NCBI GenBank assembly: GCA_021795795.1
Contig: JAJYPA010000172.1
Span: 1 to 14,346 of the forward strand
Origin: Pseudomonadota bacterium
GTDB taxonomy: Bacteria; Pseudomonadota; Gammaproteobacteria; Halothiobacillales; Halothiobacillaceae
Reading direction: 5' to 3'
DNA length: 14,346 nucleotides
Within the stretch, counting starts at the first letter, position 1; the number at the start of each line of letters is the position of its first letter. The position numbers were made by a program, and so were the translations under genes. Under the pieces are notes generated by a model, which was given only the letters and a program-made list of their open reading frames with translations, did not search any database and was not told the origin of the DNA. Positions 6,898-14,296 of the stretch are shown in pieces.

Positions 6898-8205
6898 TTA
6901 TAGCAGGGGCAGCCACAAGGCCAGGGCGATAAGCGTCAGGAGCAGTACCGGCGGGGTGATGAGGAGTCCGGTGCGCATGTATTGGCCCCAGGTCACGGTC
7001 ATGCCTTTGCGGCCCAGCACATGCAGCCAGAGCAGGGTGGCCAGACTGCCGATGGGCGTGAACTTGGGGCCAAGATCGCAACCGATGATGTTGGCGTAGA
7101 CGAAGGTTTCCCGTATCAACGGATCCGTGGCCACCGGCAGTTGGTGGATGGCCAAGGCGCCCACCAAAACCGCCGGCATGTTGTTCATCACCGAGGACAG
7201 CGCCGCGGCCAAAAAGCCCGCCCCCACCGCGGCCAGGGCCGTGCCTTGTGTTGCCAGAGCCTGCAGGGCCACGGCCACATAGTTGGTCAGACCGGCATTC
7301 CTGAGCCCATAGACCACCAGATACATCCCGAGGCTGAAAACCACGATCTGCCAAGGCGCCTCGTTCAGGACTTTGCGCACCGGGATGCACGCGCCCCGCC
7401 CTCCCTGCAACCAACGTCCGGCCAAAGCGAGGAGGATCAGCGCCCCAGCCCCCGTCACCACCGATACCGGTACCTGCCACTGCGCGGTAACGAAGTAGGC
7501 GATTAGTAGCAAAACCAGCACCGGAAAGGCGGCACGGAAGACCACAGGATCCTGGATGGCCGTGCGCGGAGCGTCGAGGTGGGCGGTAGGATAGGATGCG
7601 GGCACGGAGCGACGAAAGTAGAGCCAGAGCACCCCCAGGGTGGCCGCCAGCGCCACCAGATCCACCGGTACCATCACCAGGGCATAGCGATCAAACGTGA
7701 TATTGAAATAATTGGCGCTGACGATGTTGACGAGATTGGAGATCATCAGCGGCAGGCTGGTGGTATCGGCCACAAAACCGGTGGCGATGACGAAGGCGAA
7801 GGTGGCCTGGGGTGAGAAGTCGAGCCGCAACAGGATAGCCATGACGATGGGGGTGAGCAGCAGCGCCGCCCCGTCGTTGGCGAATACGGCAGAAATCATC
7901 GCCCCCAGCAGGACGATGAGGGGGAAGAGCCGACGCCCACGCCCACCGCCCCAGCGCGCCACGTGCAGAGCCGCCCAATGGAAGAAACCGGCTTCGTCCA
8001 GAATCAGGGAGATGATGATGAGGGCGACGAAGGTAAAGGTAGCATCCCAGACGATATGCCAGACCACGGGAATATCGCTCCAGGTGATGACCCCGGTGGC
8101 CAGTGCGACGACCGCACCGCCCATGGCACTCCAACCGATCTGGAGCCCCTTGGGCTGCCAGATGACGAGGATCAGGGTCACAACGAAGATGGCCAGGGCA
8201 AGCAT
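6898..8205 (-). CDS. arsB: ArsB arsenite efflux pump
   Basis: The 435-residue integral membrane protein is an ArsB arsenite/antimonite:proton antiporter, clearly the ArsB and not the Acr3 family. It resembles E. coli ArsB along its length: [13 protein letters not shown] near the N-terminus, [90 protein letters not shown] and [20 protein letters not shown]. Around a dozen hydrophobic helices are visible. The start at ATG 8205 matches the E. coli N-terminus and has AAGGAG six bases upstream; the frame upstream of it would place codons in the promoter. First gene of the minus operon, divergent from arsR with 89 bases between. Confidence 0.95.
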   Translation of the reverse strand: MLALAIFVVTLILVIWQPKGLQIGWSAMGGAVVALATGVITWSDIPVVWHIVWDATFTFVALIIISLILDEAGFFHWAALHVARWGGGRGRRLFPLIVLLGAMISAVFANDGAALLLTPIVMAILLRLDFSPQATFAFVIATGFVADTTSLPLMISNLVNIVSANYFNITFDRYALVMVPVDLVALAATLGVLWLYFRRSVPASYPTAHLDAPRTAIQDPVVFRAAFPVLVLLLIAYFVTAQWQVPVSVVTGAGALILLALAGRWLQGGRGACIPVRKVLNEAPWQIVVFSLGMYLVVYGLRNAGLTNYVAVALQALATQGTALAAVGAGFLAAALSSVMNNMPAVLVGALAIHQLPVATDPLIRETFVYANIIGCDLGPKFTPIGSLATLLWLHVLGRKGMTVTWGQYMRTGLLITPPVLLLTLIALALWLPLL

Positions 8206-8233
8206 CCTGTACTCCTTGGGTGAAATTGCCGGT

Positions 8234-8262
8234 AGTCTTGACGAGCCAAAAACATTTGTCAA
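8234..8262 (-). promoter_or_regulatory. arsB promoter
   Basis: On the minus strand a perfect -35 TTGACA (8262-8257) is followed after 17 bases by AAGACT (8239-8234), a weak -10. The -35 overlaps the plus-strand -35 of arsR, so polymerase can bind in only one direction at a time. The -10 match is only 3 of 6. Confidence 0.55.
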
Positions 8263-8285
8263 TAATTCAATCCAACTTGAACTAT
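8256..8285 (+). promoter_or_regulatory. arsR promoter with embedded ArsR operator
   Basis: TTGTCA (8256-8261) and AACTAT (8280-8285) are spaced 18 bases. Between and into the -10 lies the inverted repeat TTCAA (8266-8270)-6 bases-TTGAA (8277-8281), the typical ArsR half-site pattern. A repressor here would block arsR directly and crowd the arsB -35. The predicted transcript starts within a few bases of the arsR ATG at 8295. Confidence 0.65.
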
Positions 8286-8294
8286 TGGAATCCC

Positions 8295-8663
8295 ATGACC
8301 GAAGAGCACAGCGATCGCATCGTCACCCGCCTCGAGGCCCTGGCCTCGCCGGTGCGGCTCGCCATTTTTCGCCTACTGGTGGAGCACGAGCCGGAAGGCC
8401 TTTTCTCCGGTCAGATTGCCGAACGGATCGGGCAACTGCACAACGGCGTATCCTTTCACCTCAAGGTTCTGCAGCACGCCGACCTGGTCAGCGTCCACCG
8501 CGAGGGACGTTTCCAGCGCTACCGCGCGCAGATGCCTGTAGTGCGGGCGCTGGTCGCCTATCTCACCGAAAACTGCTGCCGCGGAACACAGTCTTGCGCG
8601 AACACTTCTGAGATCACTGAACAAACATCGTCTTTCCCCGCCCCATCGAGGTTACACCGATGA
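8295..8663 (+). CDS. arsR: ArsR arsenite-responsive repressor (main locus)
   Basis: The 122-residue ArsR/SmtB winged-helix repressor has [18 protein letters not shown] (helices 1-2) and the recognition region [18 protein letters not shown] (48-65). Cys94, Cys95 and Cys101 in NCCRGTQSC have the CCX5C spacing of the arsenite-binding cysteines of A. ferrooxidans ArsR, with numbering shifted by one. Canonical helix-3 cysteines are absent. Arsenite binding should release the operator just upstream. The ATG at 8295 was chosen over the earlier in-frame codon at 8220 because the promoter and operator lie between them and homologous products start here. The SD is weak (TTGGAA), consistent with a nearly leaderless message. 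The stop overlaps the arsC start as ATGA, so the two are coupled. Confidence 0.93.
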   Translation: MTEEHSDRIVTRLEALASPVRLAIFRLLVEHEPEGLFSGQIAERIGQLHNGVSFHLKVLQHADLVSVHREGRFQRYRAQMPVVRALVAYLTENCCRGTQSCANTSEITEQTSSFPAPSRLHR

Positions 8664-9151
8664 AAATCCCCGAGATCCTGTTTCTGTGCACGGGCAACTC
8701 CTGTCGTTCCATTCTGGCGGAAGTCACCCTCAACGGCCTCGCCCACGGCAAACTCCTTGCCTTCAGTGCTGGCAGCCATCCAGCGGGTTATGTGCATCCG
8801 CGCAGTATCGCCCTCCTGCATCGCGAAGGCTTTTCTACCGAAGGCCTCTCCAGCAAGTCCTGGGACGAGCTCACCACCACTCCAGACATCGTCATCACCG
8901 TCTGCGCCAGTGCCGCTGGCGAGACCTGCCCAGCCTATTTGGGCCCTGCCCTGCGCGCCCATTGGGGGGTAGACGATCCCGCCAAAGCGACGGGAACCGA
9001 GGCGGAAATCGAGGCCGCTTTCGAGAGGGCCTACCGCATTCTGCGCCATCGCATCGAGGCGCTTTTGCAATTACCTGTTGCCGAATGGCTCACCGAAGAC
9101 CCCAAGCGTCTGCGTCAGGAGCTGGATCGCATTGGCCACAGCGAACCCTGA
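8660..9151 (+). CDS. arsC: ArsC arsenate reductase, thioredoxin-coupled
   Basis: The 163-residue cytoplasmic enzyme belongs to the low-molecular-weight phosphatase-fold arsenate reductases. The P-loop CTGNSCRS holds nucleophile Cys10, Cys15 and Arg16. Cys82 and Cys90 in VCASAAGETCP are the relay pair that ends as a surface disulfide reduced by thioredoxin. DDPA (105-108) supplies the catalytic Asp. It reduces arsenate to arsenite for export by ArsB. The start ATG overlaps the arsR stop. It differs from the glutaredoxin-dependent plasmid R773 type, which agrees with trxB being in the divergent operon. The C-terminus is about 25 residues longer than the S. aureus enzyme, which is usual in proteobacterial members. 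Confidence 0.95.
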   Translation: MKIPEILFLCTGNSCRSILAEVTLNGLAHGKLLAFSAGSHPAGYVHPRSIALLHREGFSTEGLSSKSWDELTTTPDIVITVCASAAGETCPAYLGPALRAHWGVDDPAKATGTEAEIEAAFERAYRILRHRIEALLQLPVAEWLTEDPKRLRQELDRIGHSEP

Positions 9152-9161
9152 GGATTACTAC

Positions 9162-9635
9162 ATGTCCACCGAGTTATCTCCCCTGGTGCCCGATCGCCAG
9201 GAATTTCATCTGAGCTTCCGGGTGACCGATCTTGCCCGCAGCACCGCCTTCTATCGGGACTTTTTCGGGGTTGAGCCGAAACAGCAGACGGCGCGTTTCA
9301 GCACTTTCATCGTCCCCGATCTGCGTTTGAACTTGGTGATTCTCGTCAACGACCGGGATGAGCCCCTCGACACCTACAGCCTCTACCACGTGGGCCTGGG
9401 AGTGCGGAGCAAGGAGGCGGTGATCGCTGCCTACCATCGCGCCGTGGCCGCCGGCGCCGAGATAGTCAAGCCGCCGCGCAGCACCTGGCGCGGCACACCC
9501 CTGCACGAGCTCTGGCTGCGCGACCCCACGGGCTATCTCCTCGAAATTTACGCCCGGATGACGGAAGAAGAACTCGCCGGTATGCCCGCCGACCAAGAGC
9601 CGGTTCTCTTGGTTCCAGGCACGGAACCGCAATAG
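9162..9635 (+). CDS. VOC (glyoxalase/dioxygenase fold) protein, ArsI/CadI-like but cysteine-free
   Basis: The 157-residue protein has the paired beta-alpha-beta-beta-beta modules of the vicinal oxygen chelate fold. The first begins HLSFRVTDLARSTAFYRDFF (16-35), the second YHVGLGVRSKEAV, and the last strand is LWLRDPTGYLLEIY (117-130). His16, His76 and Glu128 are the likely metal ligands. ArsI C-As lyases use the same His/His/Glu iron site plus a vicinal Cys pair that binds trivalent methylarsenic. Here the equivalent positions are Trp109-Arg110, and the whole protein has no cysteine, so ArsI activity is unlikely. ATG at 9162 follows TGAGGA, where TGA is the arsC stop; longer in-frame starts overlap arsC. 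Third gene of arsR-arsC-VOC. Substrate is unknown. Confidence 0.85.
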   Translation: MSTELSPLVPDRQEFHLSFRVTDLARSTAFYRDFFGVEPKQQTARFSTFIVPDLRLNLVILVNDRDEPLDTYSLYHVGLGVRSKEAVIAAYHRAVAAGAEIVKPPRSTWRGTPLHELWLRDPTGYLLEIYARMTEEELAGMPADQEPVLLVPGTEPQ

Positions 9636-9712
9636 ACGCAGCGCTTCCGTCACATCTGCCTCACTGCCAGGGGTATACTCGACAAGCTGTTGGAGCGGTG
9701 CGAGGAGCGTAG

Positions 9713-10090
9713 ATGATCCAAGAAAGCGCAGGTGCGATAGACAGCCCTGCAGATGCGCGTCCCATGCCCTGTGCGCTGCGGGCTTGGGAAGCCTCCGAGG
9801 CAGAATTGCGGCGATTTCTGCGCCGCCAATTGCAGGGCATGGCCGACCCCGGTGATGGTGACGACCTCCTGCACGATCTGTTTCTCCGTTCGCTCCGTCA
9901 GGGCGGTGCCTTCTGCCAGGTGGAAAACGCTCGTGCTTGGCTCTTTGCGGTAGCGCGCAACCTCGTTATCGATTACCAGCGGCGCTTGCGGCCGTACAGC
10001 GAGCTCCCGAGGAACTGCCGGATGATCCGATAGAATCCGCCCCGGTGGAAGACCTGGCGTACCGTCATGCGCCTCGCTGGGGCGCAGACG
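9713..10090 (+). pseudogene. ECF-type sigma factor, frameshifted after region 2
   Basis: ATG at 9713 follows GAGGAG. The first 106 codons encode an extracytoplasmic-function sigma factor region 2: GDDLLHDLFLRSLRQG (49-64) for core binding and ENARAWLFAVARNLVIDYQR (71-90), the -10 recognition part. The frame then ends at TAG (10031-10033). In the -1 frame the expected linker continues directly: PEELPDDPIESAPVEDLAY (about 10005-10061). So one base appears lost near 10002-10008. No intact region 4 for -35 recognition follows; only scraps such as LNGHQAAL are visible. A -10-like TATACT (9674-9679) precedes it. As it stands the 106-residue product could bind core polymerase but not a full promoter. 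A sequencing error is an alternative explanation for the first shift. Confidence 0.75.
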
Positions 10091-10142
10091 GCACACTCGT
10101 CTCCCAAATGGCTGAACGGCCACCAAGCGGCACTGCACGCGC

Positions 10143-10643
10143 CTACACTCCCAGCTGTCGCGGTCGTTTCGGCGGATGCAGTACACCGCGTGGCCTACCG
10201 GGGACTACTCGCCCTCGCTTCGCTCTCCAGGCGAGCAGCGGTGGTGGAGGGTGTGGCCAGACAACCAGTAGATTTCCCAAAGGCAGCCGGACAAAGTCCA
10301 GCAGAAGCAGGGGAAACCAAGCCAATACCCAGGCGAGGATGGCCGGAAAGAAAAGATGCCCAAAGGTCGTGGCCTTGGGGGCGTGCATCAACGCACAAAG
10401 CGCCGAACACGAATGCGCGTTCATCCCGACCATCGGGCAGTGGCTACCCATGCCCATCATGGAGCACCCATTGTGCATCATCCCACTCATCGAGCGCGTG
10501 GGCATTCCTGCCATCATGGGGCAGCGACACCAATCCGGGAAAAGTGCGTTAGAAAGGAGCAGAAATACCAGGAGTCCACTCACGAACAGGCGTAGCAAAC
10601 CACGAAGCCCACGAGCCAACGGGACACGTTTGCGTGGCAACAT
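10143..10643 (-). CDS. Met/Cys/His-rich membrane protein, putative copper binder
   Basis: From ATG 10643 (AGGGA upstream) the 166-residue product has a basic N-terminus and a hydrophobic helix at 12-34, a signal peptide or anchor. Residues 39-87 then contain 12 Met, 6 Cys and 4 His in 49 residues, in runs such as CRCPMM, MMHNGCSMMGMGSHCPM and HSCSALCALMH. A second hydrophobic helix follows at about 96-118. The Arg/Pro-rich end (from about 145) looks unselected and overlaps the sigma-factor debris on the other strand, so the original stop may have been lost. Such metal-ligand density and the adjacent copper genes suggest Cu(I) binding at the outer face of the membrane (inference). Longer versions from GTG 10673 or TTG 10700 are possible. 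I do not recognise a named family. Confidence 0.65.
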   Translation of the reverse strand: MLPRKRVPLARGLRGLLRLFVSGLLVFLLLSNALFPDWCRCPMMAGMPTRSMSGMMHNGCSMMGMGSHCPMVGMNAHSCSALCALMHAPKATTFGHLFFPAILAWVLAWFPLLLLDFVRLPLGNLLVVWPHPPPPLLAWRAKRGRVVPGRPRGVLHPPKRPRQLGV

Positions 10644-10704
10644 CGCGATTTCCCTGGCGGCATCCGGGAACACGGCTAAGATGGGCCTCCTATTCGGCAA
10701 ACTT

Positions 10705-10718
10705 TTAGCGAACGCTAA
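10705..10718. promoter_or_regulatory. Perfect inverted repeat in leader of Met/Cys/His gene
   Basis: TTAGCG-AA-CGCTAA is a perfect 6-bp inverted repeat with a 2-base centre. It begins a few bases downstream of the predicted transcription start, where a repressor would act. The loop is too short for a stable RNA hairpin, so a DNA-binding site is more likely. Confidence 0.45.
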
Positions 10719-10727
10719 TATTCTGCC

Positions 10728-10758
10728 AGTTTAGCACTGCAGTTGGTTTTAATGTCAA
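10728..10758 (-). promoter_or_regulatory. MerR/CueR-type promoter of Met/Cys/His gene
   Basis: Minus strand: TTGACA (10758-10753), a 19-base spacer, then TAAACT (10733-10728). The over-long 19-bp spacing is the hallmark of promoters activated by MerR-family metal sensors. The spacer contains CTGCAG at the place where the copA promoter has CTATAG. Confidence 0.6.
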
Positions 10759-10769
10759 GCAGCAGACTC

Positions 10770-11009
10770 TTAACCGTCAAGGACAGCATCGAGTCGCGAT
10801 TTCTGGTCGGCAAAGGTGCCATACAGCACGTTGCCGTCGATCACGGTGATCGGCGCAACGCGCACGCCATAGCGGGACTTGGCTTCCTCGGCCACACCAG
10901 GGGCCGTGACGTCGCGTTCTTCATAGGCGATGCCGCGGGTCTGAAGATACTGCTTGACCGCCGCACAATCTGGACATCCGGGGCTGGTATACAGCAATAC
11001 CTTTGCCAT
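10770..11009 (-). CDS. Glutaredoxin-like redox protein
   Basis: The 79-residue thioredoxin-fold protein begins AKVLLYTSPGCPDC, with redox-active Cys12-Pro-Asp-Cys15. VRVAPITVI gives the conserved cis-Pro strand, and residues 60-65 read LYGTFA where GF-type glutaredoxins carry their last glutathione-contact turn. Size and layout resemble NrdH-type/short glutaredoxins of the NrdH/GrxC group; whether it uses glutathione or thioredoxin reductase is not decided by sequence. It is the last gene of copA-DUF302-copZ-grx, starting 3 bases after the copZ stop. In this setting it could keep Cu-binding cysteines reduced or itself handle Cu(I) through the CPDC pair (inference). ATG at 11009. Confidence 0.88.
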   Translation of the reverse strand: MAKVLLYTSPGCPDCAAVKQYLQTRGIAYEERDVTAPGVAEEAKSRYGVRVAPITVIDGNVLYGTFADQKSRLDAVLDG

Positions 11010-11012
11010 GCT

Positions 11013-11219
11013 TCAGCCCTGCACCTTGGCGTCGTATCCTTCTTCGTTGAGCGCGGCGATCAGTTCGTCAGCATGAACCTGACCATACACCACCGCCATA
11101 CCCGATTCCAGGTCCACCTCTGCTTTGTCCACTCCCGGGATGCGCTCCAGGGCCGTGGTGACGGCGCGGACACAATGTTGGCAGGTCATTCCGGTAACTT
11201 TGAGCTTGATTTCACGCAC
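11013..11219 (-). CDS. copZ: CopZ-type copper chaperone (HMA domain)
   Basis: The 68-residue product is a single heavy-metal-associated domain of ferredoxin-like fold. The Cu(I)-binding loop GMTCQHC is at residues 10-16 (Cys13, Cys16), followed by LERIPGVDKAEVDLESG and the closing YDAKVQ. Members bind Cu(I) in the cytoplasm and pass it to the HMA domains of the Cu(I) ATPase, which is encoded upstream in the same operon. The start is GTG at 11219, served by AGGAG seven or so bases upstream; the conserved first strand EIKLKVTGM starts right after it. Length is normal for CopZ (66-72). Confidence 0.92.
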   Translation of the reverse strand: MREIKLKVTGMTCQHCVRAVTTALERIPGVDKAEVDLESGMAVVYGQVHADELIAALNEEGYDAKVQG

Positions 11220-11253
11220 CTTCGATCTCCTGAAAAAAGTTGTTTGGAATAGC

Positions 11254-11271
11254 GCTCTCCCGCAGGAGAGC
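11254..11271 (-). repeat. Perfect hairpin between DUF302 gene and copZ
   Basis: GCTCTCC-CGCA-GGAGAGC is a perfect 7-bp stem with a 4-base loop, placed just after the DUF302 stop. On the minus strand a run of six T follows about 13 bases further on, too far for a standard intrinsic terminator. It could be a partial attenuator or a processing/stability element that sets copA:copZ ratios. Confidence 0.5.
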
Positions 11272-11273
11272 CA

Positions 11274-11669
11274 TCACTTCCCCACCATTCCCGCCACACG
11301 ATGCAGCTTTTCAGCTACTTCCCGTCCGACCTGATCCACGCTGGGATCAGCAATCAGTCCGAGAACCGATTCGGGATCCATGAACACTACGCTGACACGG
11401 CCGTCTTCCTCCTCCCGAACCACCACGTTACAGGGCAGTAGGGCGCCGATGTCCGATACCGCTTGCAGAGCCTGATGGGCATAATGCGGATTGCAGGCAC
11501 CAAGGATGATGTATGGCTTTTGTTCCACCCCCAGTTTGGCTTTGAGCGTGGCTGCTACGTCAATGGTAGTCAGTACGCCGAAGCCCTCGTGCTTGAGCGC
11601 CTCGGTTACGAGCTTGACCGTGGTGGGATAGTCGCTTGGGCTGGTGACGGAAAAGACGATTTGACTCAT
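11274..11669 (-). CDS. DUF302 domain protein
   Basis: The 131-residue soluble protein matches the DUF302 family: an N-terminal strand, TVKLVTEALKHEGFGVLTTI (17-36), then KLGVEQKPYIILGACNPHYA (45-64), then LLPCNVVVREE (77-87) and VVFMDPESVLGL (93-104). Cys59 and Cys80 are the only cysteines. DUF302 proteins are small alpha/beta proteins without an established activity; they are often found in sulfur-oxidising and metal-resistance contexts. ATG at 11669 follows AAGGAG by eight bases. It sits 31 bases after copA and before copZ on the same strand, so it is probably co-transcribed with the copper genes. I cannot assign its role. Confidence 0.88.
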   Translation of the reverse strand: MSQIVFSVTSPSDYPTTVKLVTEALKHEGFGVLTTIDVAATLKAKLGVEQKPYIILGACNPHYAHQALQAVSDIGALLPCNVVVREEEDGRVSVVFMDPESVLGLIADPSVDQVGREVAEKLHRVAGMVGK

Positions 11670-11700
11670 GGTAATTGCTCCTTTTCGTTGGGATGGATAC

Positions 11701-14163
11701 TCAGGCGGCAGTGGGCTGCCAGGCGTGGAGATGCTTCAGGCGCAGGCTATTCCCCAGCACGAAAATTGACGATAGGCCCATAGCGACACCTGCCAGCATG
11801 GGGTTGAGATGGATGCCGAGCGGCGCGGCCACGCCGGCAGCGATCGGGATCAGCAGGATGTTATAGAAGAACGCCCAGAACAGGTTGCCGCGGATGTTGC
11901 CCAGTGTCTTGCGCGCCGCCGCCAATGCGGTGACCACCTCGCCGAGCTGGCCACGGGTCAGGGTCACGTCGGCCGCCTCGATGGCGATGTCGGTGCCGCT
12001 GGCCAGCGCGATGCCCACATCAGCCTGCGCCAGCGCCGGGGCGTCGTTGATGCCGTCGCCGACGAAAGCCACGCGCCGCCCCGCCTGCTGCAGTTCGGTG
12101 ACCACGCGCGCCTTATCCTGCGGCAGCACCTCGGCATGCACTTCCTCTATGCCCAGCCGGGCGGCCACCGCCTTGGCAGTGCGCCGTGCGTCGCCGGTGA
12201 CCATGGCCACGCGCAGGCCATGACCGGCCAGCGCCTGCACCACCGCCCGCGCCTCCAGCTTGACACGGTCGGCGATGGCAAGCAGCCCCAGCGGCTGGTC
12301 ATCGGCGGCCACGAACACCACGGTGCCGCCTTCGGCTTCCAGGGCCGCCGCGCGGTCCGCCAGCGCGGAGAGGTCCACGCCTTCGCGTTCCATGAAGCGC
12401 CGCGCGCCGACGATCACCGGCTGCCCCTCGACGCGCCCTTCGATGCCGTAGCCGGCCACCGCCTTGAAGTCTTCGACGCCGGGCAGTTCAAGCCCGCGTT
12501 CCCGGGCCGCCGCGACGATGGCCCGCGCCAGCGGATGTTCGGAGGCCGCCTCCAGCGCTGCGGCCAGGCGCAGCGCTTCCTCGGCCTGCGGTCCTTCCGC
12601 CGCCGTCAGTGCAGGCTTGCCTTCGGTCAGGGTGCCGGTCTTGTCGAACAGCACGGTATCCACATGCGAAAGCGTCTCCAGCGCCTCGCCCTTGCGGAAC
12701 AGCACGCCGAGTTCGGCGGCGCGTCCGGTGCCGACCATGATCGCTGCCGGCGTCGCCAGCCCCATGGCGCAGGGGCAGGCCACCACCAGCACCGCCACCG
12801 CCGTCACCAGCGCGACGCTGATGTTCGCGCCCAGCCCCAGCCACACCGCGAAGGCGGTCACGGCGATGGCGATCACCGCCGGCGAGAAGATGCGCACCAC
12901 GCGGTCGGCTACGCCCTGGATGGGCAGCTTGCCGGTCTGCGCGCTTTCCACCAGCCGCACGATCTGCGCCAGCACCGTGTCGCGGCCGACCGAGGTCGCC
13001 TCCACCACCAGCCACCCGTCCACAGTCACAGTGGCGCCGACCACGCTGTCGCCCGCCTGCTTGAGCACCGGCAGCGGCTCGCCGCTGAGCATGGACTCGT
13101 CCACGTGGGCGCGGCCCTCGACCACTTTTCCATCCACCGGAATGCGCCCGCCGGGGCGCACCGCCACACGGTCGCCGACCCGAAGCTGGGCCGCCGGCAC
13201 TTCCTGTTCTGTGCCGTCGTCCTGCAGCTTGCGCGCAGTCTTGGCCTGCAAGCCGACGAGCTTGCGGATGGCCGAGGAGGTTCGGCCCTTGGCTAGCTCT
13301 TCCAGGTATTTGCCGAACAGCACCGCCGCGATCACCACCGCCGCCGAGTCGAAGTACACATGCCGCGCCTCGGGCGGGAACAGGCCCGGCGCGATCAGCA
13401 CCAGCGTGCTGTAGGCCCAGGCCGCGCCGGTACCGGTGGCGACCAATGAGTTCATGTCCGGCGACAAGTGCCGGTAGGCGATCCAGCCGGGGCGGAAGAA
13501 GCGCAGCCCCGGCCCAAACAGCACCACGCTGGCGAGCAGCCATTGCACCCAGTCCCAGAAATGTGGAAACGGGCTGGCCGCCGGCAGGGCATGATCGAAA
13601 GCGGGAATGAAGGTACCACCCATGGACAGCACCAGCACGATCACGGCCAGCGCCGCAGCGATGGCGACGTCCCGCCCCATGGCGCGCAGCGAAGCGCGCC
13701 GCTGATCCGCCGTGTCAGCGCCGGCCTCTCTCACCGGCTGCGCCGCGTAACCGGCCTCAGTCACCGCCGCCGCCAGCGTTTCCGGATCGGTCATGGCGGG
13801 CAGATAGCGCACATGCGCCCGTTCGGTGGCGAGGTTCACGGAAGCCTCCAGCACGCCGGGCGCGCGCTTGAGGGCGCGCTCGACCCGGCCCACGCAGGAG
13901 GCGCAGGTCATACCTTCGATCGCAAGATCGATCTCGCGCGTCACCGGTGTGTAGCCGGTGTCGCGGATCGCCCCCAGGATCTTCCCGGTTTCGAGCAAGG
14001 CCGGGTCGAAGCGCAGTTCGGCCCGTTCGGTGGCCAGGTTCACCGTGGCCTCGGCCACGCCCGGCAGTTTTTGCAGGCCGCGCTCGACGCGCGCGCTACA
14101 CGAAGCACAGGTCATGCCGCCAACGTCAATTTGCAGTTCTTGCAATTTCGTAGATGAATTCAT
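11701..14163 (-). CDS. copA: CopA Cu(I)-exporting P1B-type ATPase
   Basis: The 820-residue inner-membrane pump exports Cu(I) using ATP. Two N-terminal HMA domains carry GMTCASC at 16-22 and 84-90. The actuator has the catalytic loop TGE-equivalent SGEPLP (360-365). The transmembrane metal site is CPC (463-465), with a downstream NxxxxxYN-type YN at 767-768 and MGLSS at 795-799, the Cu(I)-specific set. Phosphorylation Asp507 is in DKTGTLT; nucleotide domain HP is at 543-544 in SEHP; hinge GDGINDAP is at 702-709. ATG at 14163 has GGAGG four bases upstream; a longer frame to 14193 would need TTG. First gene of copA-DUF302-copZ-grx, with a MerR-type promoter. It is visibly more GC-rich than genes further left, which may mean a separate origin. 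Confidence 0.96.
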   Translation of the reverse strand: MNSSTKLQELQIDVGGMTCASCSARVERGLQKLPGVAEATVNLATERAELRFDPALLETGKILGAIRDTGYTPVTREIDLAIEGMTCASCVGRVERALKRAPGVLEASVNLATERAHVRYLPAMTDPETLAAAVTEAGYAAQPVREAGADTADQRRASLRAMGRDVAIAAALAVIVLVLSMGGTFIPAFDHALPAASPFPHFWDWVQWLLASVVLFGPGLRFFRPGWIAYRHLSPDMNSLVATGTGAAWAYSTLVLIAPGLFPPEARHVYFDSAAVVIAAVLFGKYLEELAKGRTSSAIRKLVGLQAKTARKLQDDGTEQEVPAAQLRVGDRVAVRPGGRIPVDGKVVEGRAHVDESMLSGEPLPVLKQAGDSVVGATVTVDGWLVVEATSVGRDTVLAQIVRLVESAQTGKLPIQGVADRVVRIFSPAVIAIAVTAFAVWLGLGANISVALVTAVAVLVVACPCAMGLATPAAIMVGTGRAAELGVLFRKGEALETLSHVDTVLFDKTGTLTEGKPALTAAEGPQAEEALRLAAALEAASEHPLARAIVAAARERGLELPGVEDFKAVAGYGIEGRVEGQPVIVGARRFMEREGVDLSALADRAAALEAEGGTVVFVAADDQPLGLLAIADRVKLEARAVVQALAGHGLRVAMVTGDARRTAKAVAARLGIEEVHAEVLPQDKARVVTELQQAGRRVAFVGDGINDAPALAQADVGIALASGTDIAIEAADVTLTRGQLGEVVTALAAARKTLGNIRGNLFWAFFYNILLIPIAAGVAAPLGIHLNPMLAGVAMGLSSIFVLGNSLRLKHLHAWQPTAA

Positions 14164-14265
14164 CAAACCTCCGAGTTTGCTGTTCTGCGCCAATTGCTGA
14201 TGCTCGTGCGTAGCGAAACCCTCGACTCAGAAATGCGGATTTTTACCAGTGAAACATGTGATCTC

Positions 14266-14296
14266 AGCCTAAACCTATAGTGCATTGTAATGTCAA
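14266..14296 (-). promoter_or_regulatory. MerR/CueR-type promoter of copA
   Basis: Minus strand: TTGACA (14296-14291), a 19-base spacer, then TAGGCT (14271-14266), about 100 bases before the copA ATG. The spacing and the GGTTTA stretch before the -10 align with the E. coli CueR-controlled copA promoter. The dyad itself is poor. CTATAG occupies the spacer position taken by CTGCAG in the promoter at 10728-10758. Confidence 0.6.

Noticed and set aside
8206..8262. N-terminal extension of arsB by 19 codons
   Set aside because: It would cover the promoter; the ATG at 8205 has an ideal AAGGAG and matches the E. coli ArsB N-terminus.
6518..8611. Large open frames opposite or out of frame with arsB, arsH and arsR
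   Set aside because: Composition is His/Arg/Pro-rich and no family is recognisable; the overlapping ars genes have clear motifs and ribosome sites.
9078..9161. Longer version of the VOC protein starting inside arsC
   Set aside because: It overlaps arsC, lacks a ribosome site and adds sequence outside the VOC fold; ATG 9162 has TGAGGA upstream.
9611..9628. GGTTCC-N6-GGAACC hairpin as terminator of the arsR-arsC-VOC operon
   Set aside because: It lies within the last codons of the VOC gene and no T-run follows.
11809..13414. Long plus-strand open frames (up to 495 codons) opposite copA
   Set aside because: They are antisense shadows of a very GC-rich gene; their products are His/Arg/Ser-rich low-complexity sequence without domains, while copA has every P1B motif.
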